The position numbers and the translations under genes are program-made. Below the pieces are notes generated by a model that saw nothing but the letters and a program-made list of their open reading frames with translations, did no database searches and was not told where the DNA came from. A DNA stretch of 64,000 bases from Mycolicibacterium iranicum. Lineage in GTDB: Bacteria; Actinomycetota; Actinomycetes; Mycobacteriales; Mycobacteriaceae. This document shows, one piece after another, positions 9,492-18,707 of the stretch; within the stretch, counting starts at the first letter, position 1; each line of letters begins with the position of its first letter. Location: NCBI RefSeq assembly GCF_001650495.1, contig NZ_LWCS01000076.1:1-64000 (forward strand). The letters are read 5' to 3'.

Positions 9492-11211
9492 TCACGAGTT
9501 CGCGGTGTGGGCGCCAAGGCCCGAGCAGGTGCGCCTCGACGTCGACGGCGCGCTGCACCCGATGACCCGATCCCAGGACGGCTGGTGGCGCGCGCTCGTG
9601 GACGCCACTCCCGACGCTCGCTACGGGTTCGTGCTCGACGACGACCCGATGGTGATCCCCGACCCCCGTTCCGCACGGCAGCCCGAGGGCGTGCACGAAC
9701 GCTCACAACTGTGGATTCCGTCGGAGAATGCGTGGACCGACACCGGCTGGCAAGGCCGCTCCATCGAGGGCGGCGTGATCTACGAATTGCACATCGGCAC
9801 GTTCACCCCGGGGGGAACGTTCGACTCCGCGATCGAAAAGCTGGACTATCTCGTGGAACTCGGCGTCGACTTCGTCGAAGTCATGCCCGTCAACGCATTC
9901 AGCGGGACCCACGGCTGGGGTTACGACGGCGTGCTCTGGTACGCGGTGCATGAACCCTACGGCGGCCCGGACGGGCTGGTCCGCTTCATCGACGCATGCC
10001 ACAACCGCGGCCTTGGTGTCCTCATCGACGCGGTGTTCAACCACCTTGGGCCGTCCGGCAATTATCTACCGAAGTTCGGGCCCTACATGTCGAGCGGCTC
10101 CAATCCATGGGGCGAGTCGATCAACATCGCCGACGCCGGGTCCGACCAGGTGCGCCGCTACATTCTCGATTGTGCGCTGCGGTGGATGCGCGACTTCCAC
10201 GCCGACGGATTGCGACTGGACGCCGTGCACGCACTGGTCGACACCACCGCCGTCCACATTCTCGAAGAACTTTCCGCCGAAACGGAATCGCTGGCGCACG
10301 AAGTCGGTCGCCCACTGTCGCTGGTCGCGGAAAGCGACATGAACGACCCACGGCTGATCACGCCCCGCGAGCAGGGTGGACTCGGGATGACGGCGCAATG
10401 GGACGATGACATCCACCACGCCATTCACTCCGCCGTTTCCGGGGAACGTCAAGGCTACTACGGCGATTTCGGGACGCTGGCGGCGCTGGCGGAGACGTTG
10501 CGGCACGGCTACTTTCATGCGGGCACGTTCTCGTCGTTCCGCGGACGCCGACACGGCCGCCCGCTGGACACCGCGACGATCCCGGCGACCAGGTTGCTTG
10601 CCTACACCTTGACCCACGACCAGGTCGGCAACCGTGCCATTGGCGACCGCCCCTCGCAGAACCTCACAGTGGGCCAGCAGGCCATCAAAGCTGCGCTTGC
10701 CGTCGGATCTCCCTATACAGCAATGCTTTTCATGGGCGAAGAGTGGGCCTCGTCCTCGCCGTTCCAGTTCTTCAGCTCGCACCCCGAACCCGAGCTGGCC
10801 CGGGCAACCGCAGAGGGGCGCAAGAAGGAGTTCGCTGAGCACGGATGGGACGCCGACGAGATCCCTGATCCGCAGGATCCCGACACGTTCACACGCTCAA
10901 AACTCAAGTGGGACGAGACCGCAGAGGGCGAGCACGCACGGTTGCTGGGTTTCTATCGCGCCCTGATCGCGCTGCGGCGCAGCGAACCTGACATGGCCGA
11001 CCCCTGGCTGGACAATCTGCGCGTCGACTACGACGAGGAGCAACGCTGGTTCGTCATGCGTCGAGGGGCGCTCGCGATCGCCTGCAATCTCGGCACCGAA
11101 GCCGTCGAGGTGCCGGTGACCGGCGAGGTTGCGCTGGCCTGGGATGAACCACGGACCGGCGCTGACACCACCAGAATGGCCGGGCATTCTGTCGCAGTGT
11201 TGCGTACCTAG
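9484..11211 (+). CDS. treZ: Maltooligosyltrehalose trehalohydrolase TreZ
   Basis: GH13 enzyme that releases free trehalose from maltooligosyltrehalose, the last step of the TreXYZ route. The 575-residue protein begins with a CBM48-like domain (FAVWAPRPEQVRLDVDG). Its catalytic regions are DAVFNHLGPSGNYL, DGLRLDAVHAL with the nucleophile Asp, LVAESDMNDP with the acid/base Glu, and LTHDQVGNRA. The ATG at 9484 lies inside the end of treY. The stop codon shares the tetranucleotide CTAG with the stop of the convergent Sel1-repeat gene, so no terminator fits between them. Confidence 0.97.
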   Translation: MADHEFAVWAPRPEQVRLDVDGALHPMTRSQDGWWRALVDATPDARYGFVLDDDPMVIPDPRSARQPEGVHERSQLWIPSENAWTDTGWQGRSIEGGVIYELHIGTFTPGGTFDSAIEKLDYLVELGVDFVEVMPVNAFSGTHGWGYDGVLWYAVHEPYGGPDGLVRFIDACHNRGLGVLIDAVFNHLGPSGNYLPKFGPYMSSGSNPWGESINIADAGSDQVRRYILDCALRWMRDFHADGLRLDAVHALVDTTAVHILEELSAETESLAHEVGRPLSLVAESDMNDPRLITPREQGGLGMTAQWDDDIHHAIHSAVSGERQGYYGDFGTLAALAETLRHGYFHAGTFSSFRGRRHGRPLDTATIPATRLLAYTLTHDQVGNRAIGDRPSQNLTVGQQAIKAALAVGSPYTAMLFMGEEWASSSPFQFFSSHPEPELARATAEGRKKEFAEHGWDADEIPDPQDPDTFTRSKLKWDETAEGEHARLLGFYRALIALRRSEPDMADPWLDNLRVDYDEEQRWFVMRRGALAIACNLGTEAVEVPVTGEVALAWDEPRTGADTTRMAGHSVAVLRT

Positions 11212-11732
11212 AAGGAGCGAGGCCGCAGCCTCAGCCGCAACAAGTTGAATTTGGCCTTGCGGTAACCACCCGCAACGGCCCGCTCGTACCATCGCCTCGC
11301 TTCGGGCAGATCGGGTACCGCAGCCAGCTTGTGGTAGTACCAGCCAGCGTTGTTCATCGCGCTGACGTTGCCCGCCTCGGCCGCCCGCAGCCACCAGTCG
11401 CGCGCCACCTCCGGCTCGCGTGGGTCGAGGTATCTGCTGTACAGAATGCCCAGCGCATTCATCGACGCAGGGAGGCCGCATCGGGCGGCGCGCAGCCACC
11501 AGTCCCGTGCCGCTTCATGGTCGGGCGGCCTCAGCTTGGCGTGGTGAAGTACGCCAAGATTGTGCATCGCATAGCAATCACCCGCATCGGCCAGACACAT
11601 CAGCCAGTGCCGCCCGGACTCCAGATCGGCCGGATTGCGTGTTTCTGTGAGCCAAGCAGCGAGAGCCCGCATCGCGTCGGTGTCGCCGTGTTCGGCGGCG
11701 ACCTCGTACTCGCGGCGCTGACGCTCGTCCAC
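11208..11732 (-). CDS. Sel1-like repeat protein
   Basis: A 174-residue soluble protein made almost entirely of Sel1/TPR-type helical repeats of about 36 residues. Recurring segments include DAMRALAAWL, YAMHNLGVLHH, ASMNALGILYS and SAMNNAGWYYHKL, each followed by an ARDWWLRAAEAG-like helix. Such repeats mediate protein contacts; the partner is unknown and there is no signal peptide or enzymatic domain. It lies 28 bases downstream of ilvA on the same strand and overlaps the treZ stop by 4 bases (CTAG). The GTG at 11732 is the first start of the frame. Confidence 0.75.
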   Translation of the reverse strand: MDERQRREYEVAAEHGDTDAMRALAAWLTETRNPADLESGRHWLMCLADAGDCYAMHNLGVLHHAKLRPPDHEAARDWWLRAARCGLPASMNALGILYSRYLDPREPEVARDWWLRAAEAGNVSAMNNAGWYYHKLAAVPDLPEARRWYERAVAGGYRKAKFNLLRLRLRPRSF

Positions 11733-11760
11733 CCTGCTCTGCCTCGGGTACCAGACGCCG

Positions 11761-13083
11761 TCAGGTCAAATAGCGGTACGTCGGTGACCCCGGCTCCAGA
11801 AGCTCGACATGGCACTCCGACGCGTGCATGCGCTCGAGCAGACCGTCGAGGTCGGCAGCGGAGTTCATCTCGATGCCGACGAGCGCCTCTCCGGTCTCGC
11901 GGTTGTTGCGCTTGACGTACTCGAACAGCGTGATGTCGTCGTTCGGGCCGAGGACTTCGTCGAGAAACTTGCGCAGCGCGCCGGGCTCTTGCGGGAAGTC
12001 GACGAGGAAGTAGTGCTTGAGCCCGAGATGTACCAGCGACCTCTCGAGGACCTCGCCGTAGCGGGACACGTCGTTGTTGCCACCGGAGATCAGGCACACG
12101 ACCGTCGACCCCGGTTCGATGTCTGCATCGGAGAGTGCAGCCACCGACAGCGCGCCCGCAGGCTCGGCGATGATCCCCTCGTTCTGGTAGAGGTCGAGCA
12201 TCGCGGTGCACACCGCCCCCTCGTCGACCGTGGTGATCGACACCATGTCGCCGGCTGCCGACAGAGCCGCGAACGGCTTGGCACCCACCCGCGCCACCGC
12301 CGCACCGTCCACGAACTGGTCGACATCGTCGAGAGTCACGGGCTTGCCATTGGCCAGCGCGGCCACCAGCGCCGCGGCGCCGGCGGGTTCGACGCCGAGA
12401 ACTGAAGTCGTGGCAGTGCGCTCGGCGAGGTAGGTGGTGATCCCACTGATGCAGCCGCCGCCGCCGACGGGGACGATCACCAGATTCGGCTCTCCGCCCA
12501 ACTGTTCGAGGATCTCGACGCCGATGGTGCCCTGCCCGGCCATCGTGCGCAGGTCGTCATAGGGCGGGACGAGCGTCGCGCCGGTCCGCGCAACGTCGTC
12601 GAGTGCGGCCTGGGCCGCCATGTCGTAGGTCTTGCCACCGACGATGAGTTCGATGAAGTCGCCGCCGTGATACAGGATGCGGTTGCGCTTCTGTTTCGGT
12701 GTCTTGGCGGGTACGTACACGCGACCGTGAATGCCCATGGATCGGCAGGCCATCGCAAAACCCTGCGCATGATTGCCGGCCGACGAGCAGACCACGCCCG
12801 CGGCGGTCTCCTCCGGGCTGATCTGCATCAGCAGGTTATAGGCGCCTCGCAGCTTGTAGGAGCGAACGGCCTGCAAGTCCTCGCGCTTCAGATAGACCTG
12901 AGCGCCCGTGATGGCCGACAGACGGTCGCTGAGCTGCAGTGGCGTCTTGGCGACCACGCCCGAAATCCGCAGAGCAGCCTCGTCGATATCCGCGGCGCGC
13001 AGGGGCGCGCCAGGATCGACATCTGTTACCTGCTCCTCGCGCAAGCGCTCGTCGGCAGGGCTATGGCTCAGCTCGGCGGACAC
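11761..13083 (-). CDS. ilvA: Threonine dehydratase IlvA
   Basis: PLP-dependent L-threonine ammonia-lyase that makes 2-oxobutanoate for isoleucine. The catalytic domain has the PLP-lysine motif VRSYKLRGAYN, SSAGNHAQG and the phosphate-binding loop VGGGGCISG. The C-terminal ACT-like domain (FLVDFPQEPGALRKFL to the end) carries the isoleucine feedback site. I use GTG at 13083, which gives 440 residues beginning VSAELSHSP as in M. tuberculosis IlvA (about 429). No good ribosome site sits directly before it: an AGGAGG lies about 19 bases upstream inside a possible hairpin, so a GTG at 13104 remains possible. Confidence 0.95.
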   Translation of the reverse strand: MSAELSHSPADERLREEQVTDVDPGAPLRAADIDEAALRISGVVAKTPLQLSDRLSAITGAQVYLKREDLQAVRSYKLRGAYNLLMQISPEETAAGVVCSSAGNHAQGFAMACRSMGIHGRVYVPAKTPKQKRNRILYHGGDFIELIVGGKTYDMAAQAALDDVARTGATLVPPYDDLRTMAGQGTIGVEILEQLGGEPNLVIVPVGGGGCISGITTYLAERTATTSVLGVEPAGAAALVAALANGKPVTLDDVDQFVDGAAVARVGAKPFAALSAAGDMVSITTVDEGAVCTAMLDLYQNEGIIAEPAGALSVAALSDADIEPGSTVVCLISGGNNDVSRYGEVLERSLVHLGLKHYFLVDFPQEPGALRKFLDEVLGPNDDITLFEYVKRNNRETGEALVGIEMNSAADLDGLLERMHASECHVELLEPGSPTYRYLT

Positions 13084-13174
13084 CGGACAATGGTGCCACC
13101 CCACCCCTCCTGCGGAAAAATGCTGCAGGGGAATCTGTAGTCTGGCTAGGAAAATCGACACGCCATAACCAGTG

Positions 13175-13190
13175 TTTCGGTTGACCGAAA
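13175..13190. promoter_or_regulatory. Perfect palindrome over the -35 of the small membrane gene
   Basis: TTTCGGT-TG-ACCGAAA is a perfect inverted repeat with 7-base arms. On the plus strand it contains a -35-like TTGACC (13181-13186), followed after 18 bases by a -10-like TATCGT (13205-13210) and after 7 more by the ATG at 13218. A protein bound here would block that promoter. It lies about 92 bases upstream of ilvA, so it may act on both genes. The binding protein is unknown; size and symmetry suit a TetR- or MarR-type dimer. Confidence 0.5.
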
Positions 13191-13217
13191 TCTTTCCTAC
13201 GAGTTATCGTCAATTCC

Positions 13218-13445
13218 ATGACGACCGCCGAACACCTCAGTGATGCCGTGTCCCGTCCGGCCTCGACGGTGTCGATAGCCGGCGTCCCGTGGCCCCTGCA
13301 CAAAGTGGTGGCGCTGATCGTGGGGTTGCTGGTCTTCGTGGCCGTCGGCCTGGCGACCGCCTCGGCGGGCCCTGCCGTGCTGAGCGGCGCCGGGGTGGCC
13401 GCGTTGACGTGGCTGATCGTTGGCCTCTTGTCTCAGCGCGGCTGA
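13218..13445 (+). CDS. Small two-helix membrane protein
   Basis: A 75-residue protein with a polar N-terminus of about 27 residues and two hydrophobic helices, VVALIVGLLVFVAVGLATA and PAVLSGAGVAALTWLIVGLL, separated by a short loop. I do not recognise a family or function. A promoter is visible directly upstream (TTGACC, 18 bases, TATCGT, 7 bases, ATG), which suggests a leaderless message and supports that it is a real gene. It stands alone, divergent from ilvA and convergent with dnaE1, whose stop is 21 bases away. Confidence 0.65.
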   Translation: MTTAEHLSDAVSRPASTVSIAGVPWPLHKVVALIVGLLVFVAVGLATASAGPAVLSGAGVAALTWLIVGLLSQRG

Positions 13446-13465
13446 CGCACGCGCGGTCCATTACG

Positions 13466-16400
13466 TCAGCCGCCCAGGCAGCCCGGTCCCAGCAGTTCCT
13501 TCAGATCGCCCATCAGCGCCGACGACGGCGTCACGCGCAGTGACTGATCGAGCTCCAGTGTCGTGATGCGTTCACCGCTGATCAGCCGAAGGTGAACCTG
13601 CGATGTCCCGGGGTGGCGGGCCAGCACCTGCTTCAGGGCAGTGACCTTGTCGACAGTGCATTGCCTGGTGGGCAGGCTCACCGCCACCGGGCGGTTCGCC
13701 TGGGCACTGGAAAAGTCCGGGACGATCAATTCGTTGGCGATCAGCGAAATCCTGTCGTCGCGCTTGGCCACCTTGGCCCCGATCAGCACGACGACGTCAT
13801 CGGCGATCTCGGCGCCGAACATCGAATAGGTCTGCGGGAAGAACAGCACCTCGATACCGCCGGAGAGGTCTTCGATCTGCGCCGAGGCCCAGGGCAAACC
13901 GTTCTTGTTGACCCGACGGTTCACAGACGCCAGGATGCCGCCGACCCGGACCTGGGTGTCGTTGACGATGTCGCCTTCTAGTATCGCCGGAATCTGCGTG
14001 TCCACCTGGGCGGTCAGCAGGTGGGCGATGCTGTTGAGGGGATGACCCGACACGTAGAGGCCGAGCATTTCACGCTCGAGCGCGAGCTTGTGCTTGTCCT
14101 CCCACTCCTCATCGGGCACCTTGATGGTGAACACAGGATCTCCGGCATCGCCACCTGCACTATCACCGCCACCGAAGAGGTCGAACTGTCCCATCGCCTC
14201 GGCCTTCTTCGTGCCGAGCACCGAGTCGACCGCGTCGGTGTGCACCAGGAACAAGCCCTTGCGGGGATGGCCGAGCGAGTCGAACGCGCCCGCTTTGACC
14301 AGCGACTCCGTCACCTTCTTGTTGCAGGCGGCGATGTCGATTTTGTTCAGGTAGTCGGAGAAGTCCGTGAACTTACCCTTCTCGGACCGCGTGTTCACAA
14401 GTGAGGCAACCACATTCGTGCCGACGTTGCGCACGGCGCCGAGACCGAAGCGGATGTCGTTGCCGACGGAGGCGAAGTTCTGCACCGACTCGTTCACATC
14501 AGGTGGCAGCACCGTGATGCCGAGGCGGCGGCAGTCGGCCAGGTACACCGCAGCCTTGTCCTTGTCGTCACCGACGGAGGTCAGCAGACCGGCCATGTAT
14601 TCGGCTGGATAGTTGGCCTTCAGGTAAGCCGTCCAGTAGGAGACCAGCCCGTAGCCGGCGGCGTGCGATTTGTTGAACGCGTACCCGGCGAACGGAAGGA
14701 TGGTGTCCCACAACGCTTTCACCGCACCCTGCGAGAAACCGTTGGCGGTCATGCCCTCTTGGAAGCCCTTGTACTCCGCTTCGAGCACTTCGAGCTTCTT
14801 CTTGCCCATGGCCTTTCGGAGCGCGTCGGCCTTACCCATCGTGTAGGAGGCGACCTTCTGGGCGATGAACATGATCTGCTCTTGGTAGACGATCAGGCCG
14901 TAGGTTTCGGCGAGGATCTCCTTGAGCGGTTCCTCGAGCTCGGGGTGGATCGGCTTGATGGCCTGTCGATTGTTCTTGCGGTCGGCGTAGTCGTTGTGGG
15001 CGTTCATGCCCATGGGACCGGGACGGTACAGCGCGAGCACGGCCACGATGTCGTTGAACTCGGTAGGCTGCATGCGCCGCAGCAGATCCCGCATCGGGCC
15101 ACCGTCGAGCTGGAACACGCCCAGCGTGTCCCCGCGGCCCAGAAGCTCGTAGGCCTTGGGGTCGTCGAGCGCGAGCGACTCCAGGTCCAGGTCGATACCG
15201 CGGTTGGCTTTGATGTTCTCGATGCAGTCGCCGATGATCGTCAGGTTCCGCAGGCCGAGAAAGTCCATCTTGAGCAAGCCGATGGCCTCACACGACGGGT
15301 AGTCCCAGCCCGTGATGACGGCGCCGTCCTGCGGGCGCTTCCACAGCGGGATCGCCTCGATGAGGGGCTCGGAGCTCATGATCACCGCGCACGCGTGCAC
15401 TCCCGCATTGCGAACCAGCCCCTCGAGGCCGCGGGCGGTTTCGTAGATGGTGCGTACGTCGGGGTCGGTGTCGATGAGGCTGCGCACCTCGGCGGCTTCC
15501 TTGTACCGCTCGTGGTTGGGATCGGTGATGCCCGACAGCGGGATGTCCTTGGCCATGATCGGCGGCGGCAGCGCCTTGGTGATCCGGTCGGCGATCGCGA
15601 AGCCGGGCTGGCCGTAGTTGACACGCGCCGAATCCTTCAGCGCTGCCTTGGTTTTGATGGTGCCGAAGGTGATGACCTGGGCGACGCGATCACTACCCCA
15701 CTTGTTGGCCGCATATCGCAGCATCTCGCCCCGGCGACGGTCGTCGAAGTCGATGTCGATGTCGGGCGCCGACGGACGTTCCGGATTGAGGAAGCGCTCG
15801 AACAGCAGGCCGTGTGGAATCGGGTCGATGTTGGTGATGCCCAGCGCGTAGGCCACCAGGGAACCCGCCGCCGAACCTCGGCCGGGACCGACCCGGATGT
15901 CGACCGACTTCGCATAGTTGATCAGGTCGGCAACGATAAGGAAGTACGACGGGAAACCCTTGTCGCAGATGACCTTGATCTCGTACTCGGCACGCTCGAT
16001 GTACTCGACTGGCACCGCGTCGGCCGCACCGCCGAAGCGGCGGGCGAGCCCGGCCATCACCTCGTGGTGCAGCCACGTGGCCTGATCGTGGCCCTCCGGA
16101 ACGGGGAAGATCGGCATCCGGTCGCGAGGAGTCCACACATCGGCATAGGACTGGACCCGCTCCGCGATGAGCAGCGTCGAGTCGCACGCCCCCGGCACCT
16201 GGTCGTCCCACAGCGCGCGCATCTCGGCGGCGGACTTCAGGTAGTAGCCGTCGCCGTCGAACTTGAAGCGCGTCGGATCGGACAGCGTCTTACCGGTCTG
16301 CACACACAGCAGCGCCTCGTGGTTACGGGACGCCTCGCGAGTGACGTAGTGACAGTCGTTGGTGGCAAGGGGCGGAATGCCGAGCCTCTGTCCGATTTCC

Positions 16401-17017
16401 AGAAGTCCTTCGCGGACGCGACGCTCGATATCGAGGCCATGGTCCATGAGCTCCAGGAAGAAGTTCTCCGGGCCGAAGATCTCGCGCCACTTGGCGGCGG
16501 CCGCCACGGCTTCGTCGAAGTGGCCCAGCCTCAGCCGGGTCTGCACCTCGCCGGACGGGCACCCTGTGGTCGCGATGATGCCCTCGGCGTACTCGGCGAT
16601 GATCTCGGCGTCCATCCGGGACCACTTGCCCAGCTGCCCCTCGAACGATGCGAGTGACGAGAGCTTGAACAGGTTCCGCAGCCCGGTGGCGTTCTCGGCC
16701 ACCATCGTCATATGGGTGTAGGAACCGCTGCCGGAGACATCGTCGCTCTTCTGGCTCGGATCGCCCCACAGCACGCGCTTGGTCTCGAACCGCGACGCGG
16801 GGGCGATGTACGCCTCGACGCCGATGATCGGCTTGATACCGGCATCGGTCGCGGCGTTGTAGAACTCGCTGGCGCCGAACATGTTCCCGTGGTCGGTCAT
16901 CCCGATCGCGGGCATCTCCAGACGCTGCGCCTCGGCCAGCATCGGTTTGACCTTGGCGGCGCCGTCGAGCATCGAGTACTCGGTGTGGTTGTGCAGATGC
17001 ACGAAAGAACCGCTCAT
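13466..17017 (-). CDS. dnaE1: DNA polymerase III alpha subunit DnaE1
   Basis: Replicative C-family DNA polymerase, 1183 residues, essentially the same size as M. tuberculosis DnaE1. The PHP domain opens the protein (FVHLHNHTEYSMLDGAAKV) and keeps the histidines of the metal-dependent proofreading exonuclease known for mycobacterial DnaE1. The catalytic palm contains APDIDIDFDDRRRGEM with the paired Asp, and FQLDGGPMRDLLRRM follows. The C-terminal part has an OB-fold segment (VRVGGILASVNRRVNKNG). A -10-like TAAACT (17032-17027) lies 9 bases before the ATG, so the message is nearly leaderless. Confidence 0.98.
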   Translation of the reverse strand: MSGSFVHLHNHTEYSMLDGAAKVKPMLAEAQRLEMPAIGMTDHGNMFGASEFYNAATDAGIKPIIGVEAYIAPASRFETKRVLWGDPSQKSDDVSGSGSYTHMTMVAENATGLRNLFKLSSLASFEGQLGKWSRMDAEIIAEYAEGIIATTGCPSGEVQTRLRLGHFDEAVAAAAKWREIFGPENFFLELMDHGLDIERRVREGLLEIGQRLGIPPLATNDCHYVTREASRNHEALLCVQTGKTLSDPTRFKFDGDGYYLKSAAEMRALWDDQVPGACDSTLLIAERVQSYADVWTPRDRMPIFPVPEGHDQATWLHHEVMAGLARRFGGAADAVPVEYIERAEYEIKVICDKGFPSYFLIVADLINYAKSVDIRVGPGRGSAAGSLVAYALGITNIDPIPHGLLFERFLNPERPSAPDIDIDFDDRRRGEMLRYAANKWGSDRVAQVITFGTIKTKAALKDSARVNYGQPGFAIADRITKALPPPIMAKDIPLSGITDPNHERYKEAAEVRSLIDTDPDVRTIYETARGLEGLVRNAGVHACAVIMSSEPLIEAIPLWKRPQDGAVITGWDYPSCEAIGLLKMDFLGLRNLTIIGDCIENIKANRGIDLDLESLALDDPKAYELLGRGDTLGVFQLDGGPMRDLLRRMQPTEFNDIVAVLALYRPGPMGMNAHNDYADRKNNRQAIKPIHPELEEPLKEILAETYGLIVYQEQIMFIAQKVASYTMGKADALRKAMGKKKLEVLEAEYKGFQEGMTANGFSQGAVKALWDTILPFAGYAFNKSHAAGYGLVSYWTAYLKANYPAEYMAGLLTSVGDDKDKAAVYLADCRRLGITVLPPDVNESVQNFASVGNDIRFGLGAVRNVGTNVVASLVNTRSEKGKFTDFSDYLNKIDIAACNKKVTESLVKAGAFDSLGHPRKGLFLVHTDAVDSVLGTKKAEAMGQFDLFGGGDSAGGDAGDPVFTIKVPDEEWEDKHKLALEREMLGLYVSGHPLNSIAHLLTAQVDTQIPAILEGDIVNDTQVRVGGILASVNRRVNKNGLPWASAQIEDLSGGIEVLFFPQTYSMFGAEIADDVVVLIGAKVAKRDDRISLIANELIVPDFSSAQANRPVAVSLPTRQCTVDKVTALKQVLARHPGTSQVHLRLISGERITTLELDQSLRVTPSSALMGDLKELLGPGCLGG

Positions 17018-17088
17018 AGGGACGCCAGTTTAAGACCGCCCACCGACACCGCACAGCGTGTCGCGGTGCGTGTCTCGGGAACTTCGGA

Positions 17089-17769
17089 TCAGGCGTCGAT
17101 CGCTTCGGCGACCGATCTGTTCAGCAATCCGCTACCGACCATTCTCATCAATTGCCTGGCTACCTTCGCGGCAGCTTCGGCCCGGGTGTCCTCGGCGAGA
17201 AAGGCCGCATAGAACCCGAACCCCCAGAACAGCGCCCCCAGCATGTCCGCCACGGCCCGGGGGTCACCGCCTGCGTCCAGCTCGCCACGGCGCACCGCGT
17301 CGGATACAGCTGTGTCGTAGAACCCGTGCACCGTCGCGACGATCGCGGCCGCCGCCCGGTGTCTGTGCACCGCCCGATGATGGTCGATCCGCGCCGTCAT
17401 CACCAGCCTCATCAGCGCCGGCTCCGCTGCGCCGAGCCGGCCCAACTCGGCGGTGAACGCCGCAAGCTGGCTGAGCAACGATTCCTCGGCCAATGCCGTT
17501 GCCGCGCAGACCTGGATACGCTCGCGGACGTCGCAGAGCAGCTTGTCGTACAGGTCTTCGCGCGTCGCGAAATAGTAGTGCAGCGTGGGGCGGCTCACTC
17601 CGGCCCGTTGGGCGATCTGCTGGAACGACGCCGCCCGATAGCCTCGTTCGGCGATGATGTCGCGGGCCGCGCGCATGATCAACATGCGAGTCTGCTCGGA
17701 GTCAGCCCCCACCGGACGACCTCGTTTGCGAGCCAGCGGCGCCGCGAGGGTCTCGTTCTCCACGAGCAA
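17089..17769 (-). CDS. TetR-family transcriptional regulator
   Basis: A 226-residue TetR-type repressor. Residues about 24-70 form the helix-turn-helix (RMLIMRAARDIIAERGYRAASF, then IAQRAGVSRPTLHYYFATRED); the rest is the helical ligand domain, with ALFWGFGFYAAFLAEDT near the end. A basic RKRGRPVG tail precedes the DNA-binding domain. The ligand is unknown. It lies 47 bases downstream of rarD on the same strand, and a palindrome at 17785-17800 in that gap is the probable autoregulatory operator. The start is the first ATG of the frame; a later start would still leave the HTH whole. Confidence 0.88.
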   Translation of the reverse strand: MLVENETLAAPLARKRGRPVGADSEQTRMLIMRAARDIIAERGYRAASFQQIAQRAGVSRPTLHYYFATREDLYDKLLCDVRERIQVCAATALAEESLLSQLAAFTAELGRLGAAEPALMRLVMTARIDHHRAVHRHRAAAAIVATVHGFYDTAVSDAVRRGELDAGGDPRAVADMLGALFWGFGFYAAFLAEDTRAEAAAKVARQLMRMVGSGLLNRSVAEAIDA

Positions 17770-17784
17770 ACGTTAGGGCATAGC

Positions 17785-17800
17785 TACTGACGGGTCAATA
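17785..17800. promoter_or_regulatory. Candidate TetR operator between rarD and the TetR gene
   Basis: TACTGACGGGTCAATA is a 16-base inverted repeat (TA-Y-TGAC-SS-GTCA-R-TA) 16 bases upstream of the TetR start codon. Its length, symmetry and place in the only gap around the gene suit binding of the adjacent TetR protein to its own promoter. Whether the site also affects rarD, whose stop is at 17817, cannot be read from sequence. Confidence 0.55.
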
Positions 17801-17816
17801 AAAACGCGTGCAAAGG

Positions 17817-18707
17817 TCACACCACAGCAGAGGCAGAAAGCCGCCGCTCGGCCCGGGCGCGTCGCACCGCATCGACGGTGAAGACCAACAGCGCAACCCA
17901 GATCAGAACGAAGCCGAGCCACCGCAGCGGCGGCATCGGCTCGTGGCCGACGAGCACTCCCCAGGTCAGCTGCATCGCCGGGGTCATGTAGAACAGCAGC
18001 CCCAGGGTGACCATCGGCAGCCGCTGTGCAGCCGCGGCGAAGAGCAGCAGCGGAAGCGCCGTGAGTACCCCCGAGAGGACGAGCAGCGCGACGTGGCCGC
18101 CGCCGTACCCGGTCAGGGTGCCGCCACCAGTGAGCTGCAGCGCCACCACATAGGCGACCGCGAACGGTGAGGCGATCGCGGCTTCGATGCCGACGCTGAC
18201 CCGCGGATCTGTCGGCACCAGCTTCTTCACGGCGCCGTAGAGGCCGAAGGACAGCGCCAGGCCAAGTCCGACGAATGGGGGCTCGCCAAGCTGCACCGTG
18301 AGGATCACGACCGCGATCACGGCGATGGCCAGCGCACCGAACTGCCAGCGATTCAGGGTCTCGCGAAAGATGAGCAGCCCCAGTGCAATCGACACGAGCG
18401 GGTTGATGAAGTAGCCCAGCGCGGCGTCGACGACATGGCCGTTGTTGACCGCGTACACGTAGATCAGCCAGTTGGCCGAGATGAGACCCGAGGCCGCGAC
18501 CAGGAGCAGCCAGGTGCGGCCGGTGATCGCCTTGATGTCCCCGAGCCGCCGCACCGCGGCGACCACGACGATCATCAACGCGAAGCTCCAGATGACCCGG
18601 TGTGCGAGCACCTCCACAGCGCCCGCCGGTTTGAGCAGCGGGAAGAACGCGGGGAACAAACCCCACATCACGTAGGCGCCGGCGCCGAAGAGCAGGCCGG
18701 ACCTCAC
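17817..18707 (-). CDS. rarD: RarD-type EamA/DMT transporter
   Basis: A 296-residue integral membrane protein of the drug/metabolite transporter superfamily, RarD subgroup, with ten predicted helices in two EamA repeats. Typical segments are GLLFGAGAYVMWGLFPAFF at the start, LAHRVIWSFALM, YAVNNGHVVDAALGYFINPLVSI and LFYMTPAMQLTWGVL. Substrates of mycobacterial RarD proteins are not known. GTG at 18707 is chosen because it overlaps the pseudouridine synthase stop as GTGA and gives the family length; the open frame extends 40 codons further back with no membrane character. Confidence 0.85.
   Translation of the reverse strand: MRSGLLFGAGAYVMWGLFPAFFPLLKPAGAVEVLAHRVIWSFALMIVVVAAVRRLGDIKAITGRTWLLLVAASGLISANWLIYVYAVNNGHVVDAALGYFINPLVSIALGLLIFRETLNRWQFGALAIAVIAVVILTVQLGEPPFVGLGLALSFGLYGAVKKLVPTDPRVSVGIEAAIASPFAVAYVVALQLTGGGTLTGYGGGHVALLVLSGVLTALPLLLFAAAAQRLPMVTLGLLFYMTPAMQLTWGVLVGHEPMPPLRWLGFVLIWVALLVFTVDAVRRARAERRLSASAVV

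Noticed and set aside
14663..16657. A 664-codon plus-strand frame inside dnaE1
   Set aside because: Antisense shadow of the polymerase gene; composition is typical of a spurious frame.
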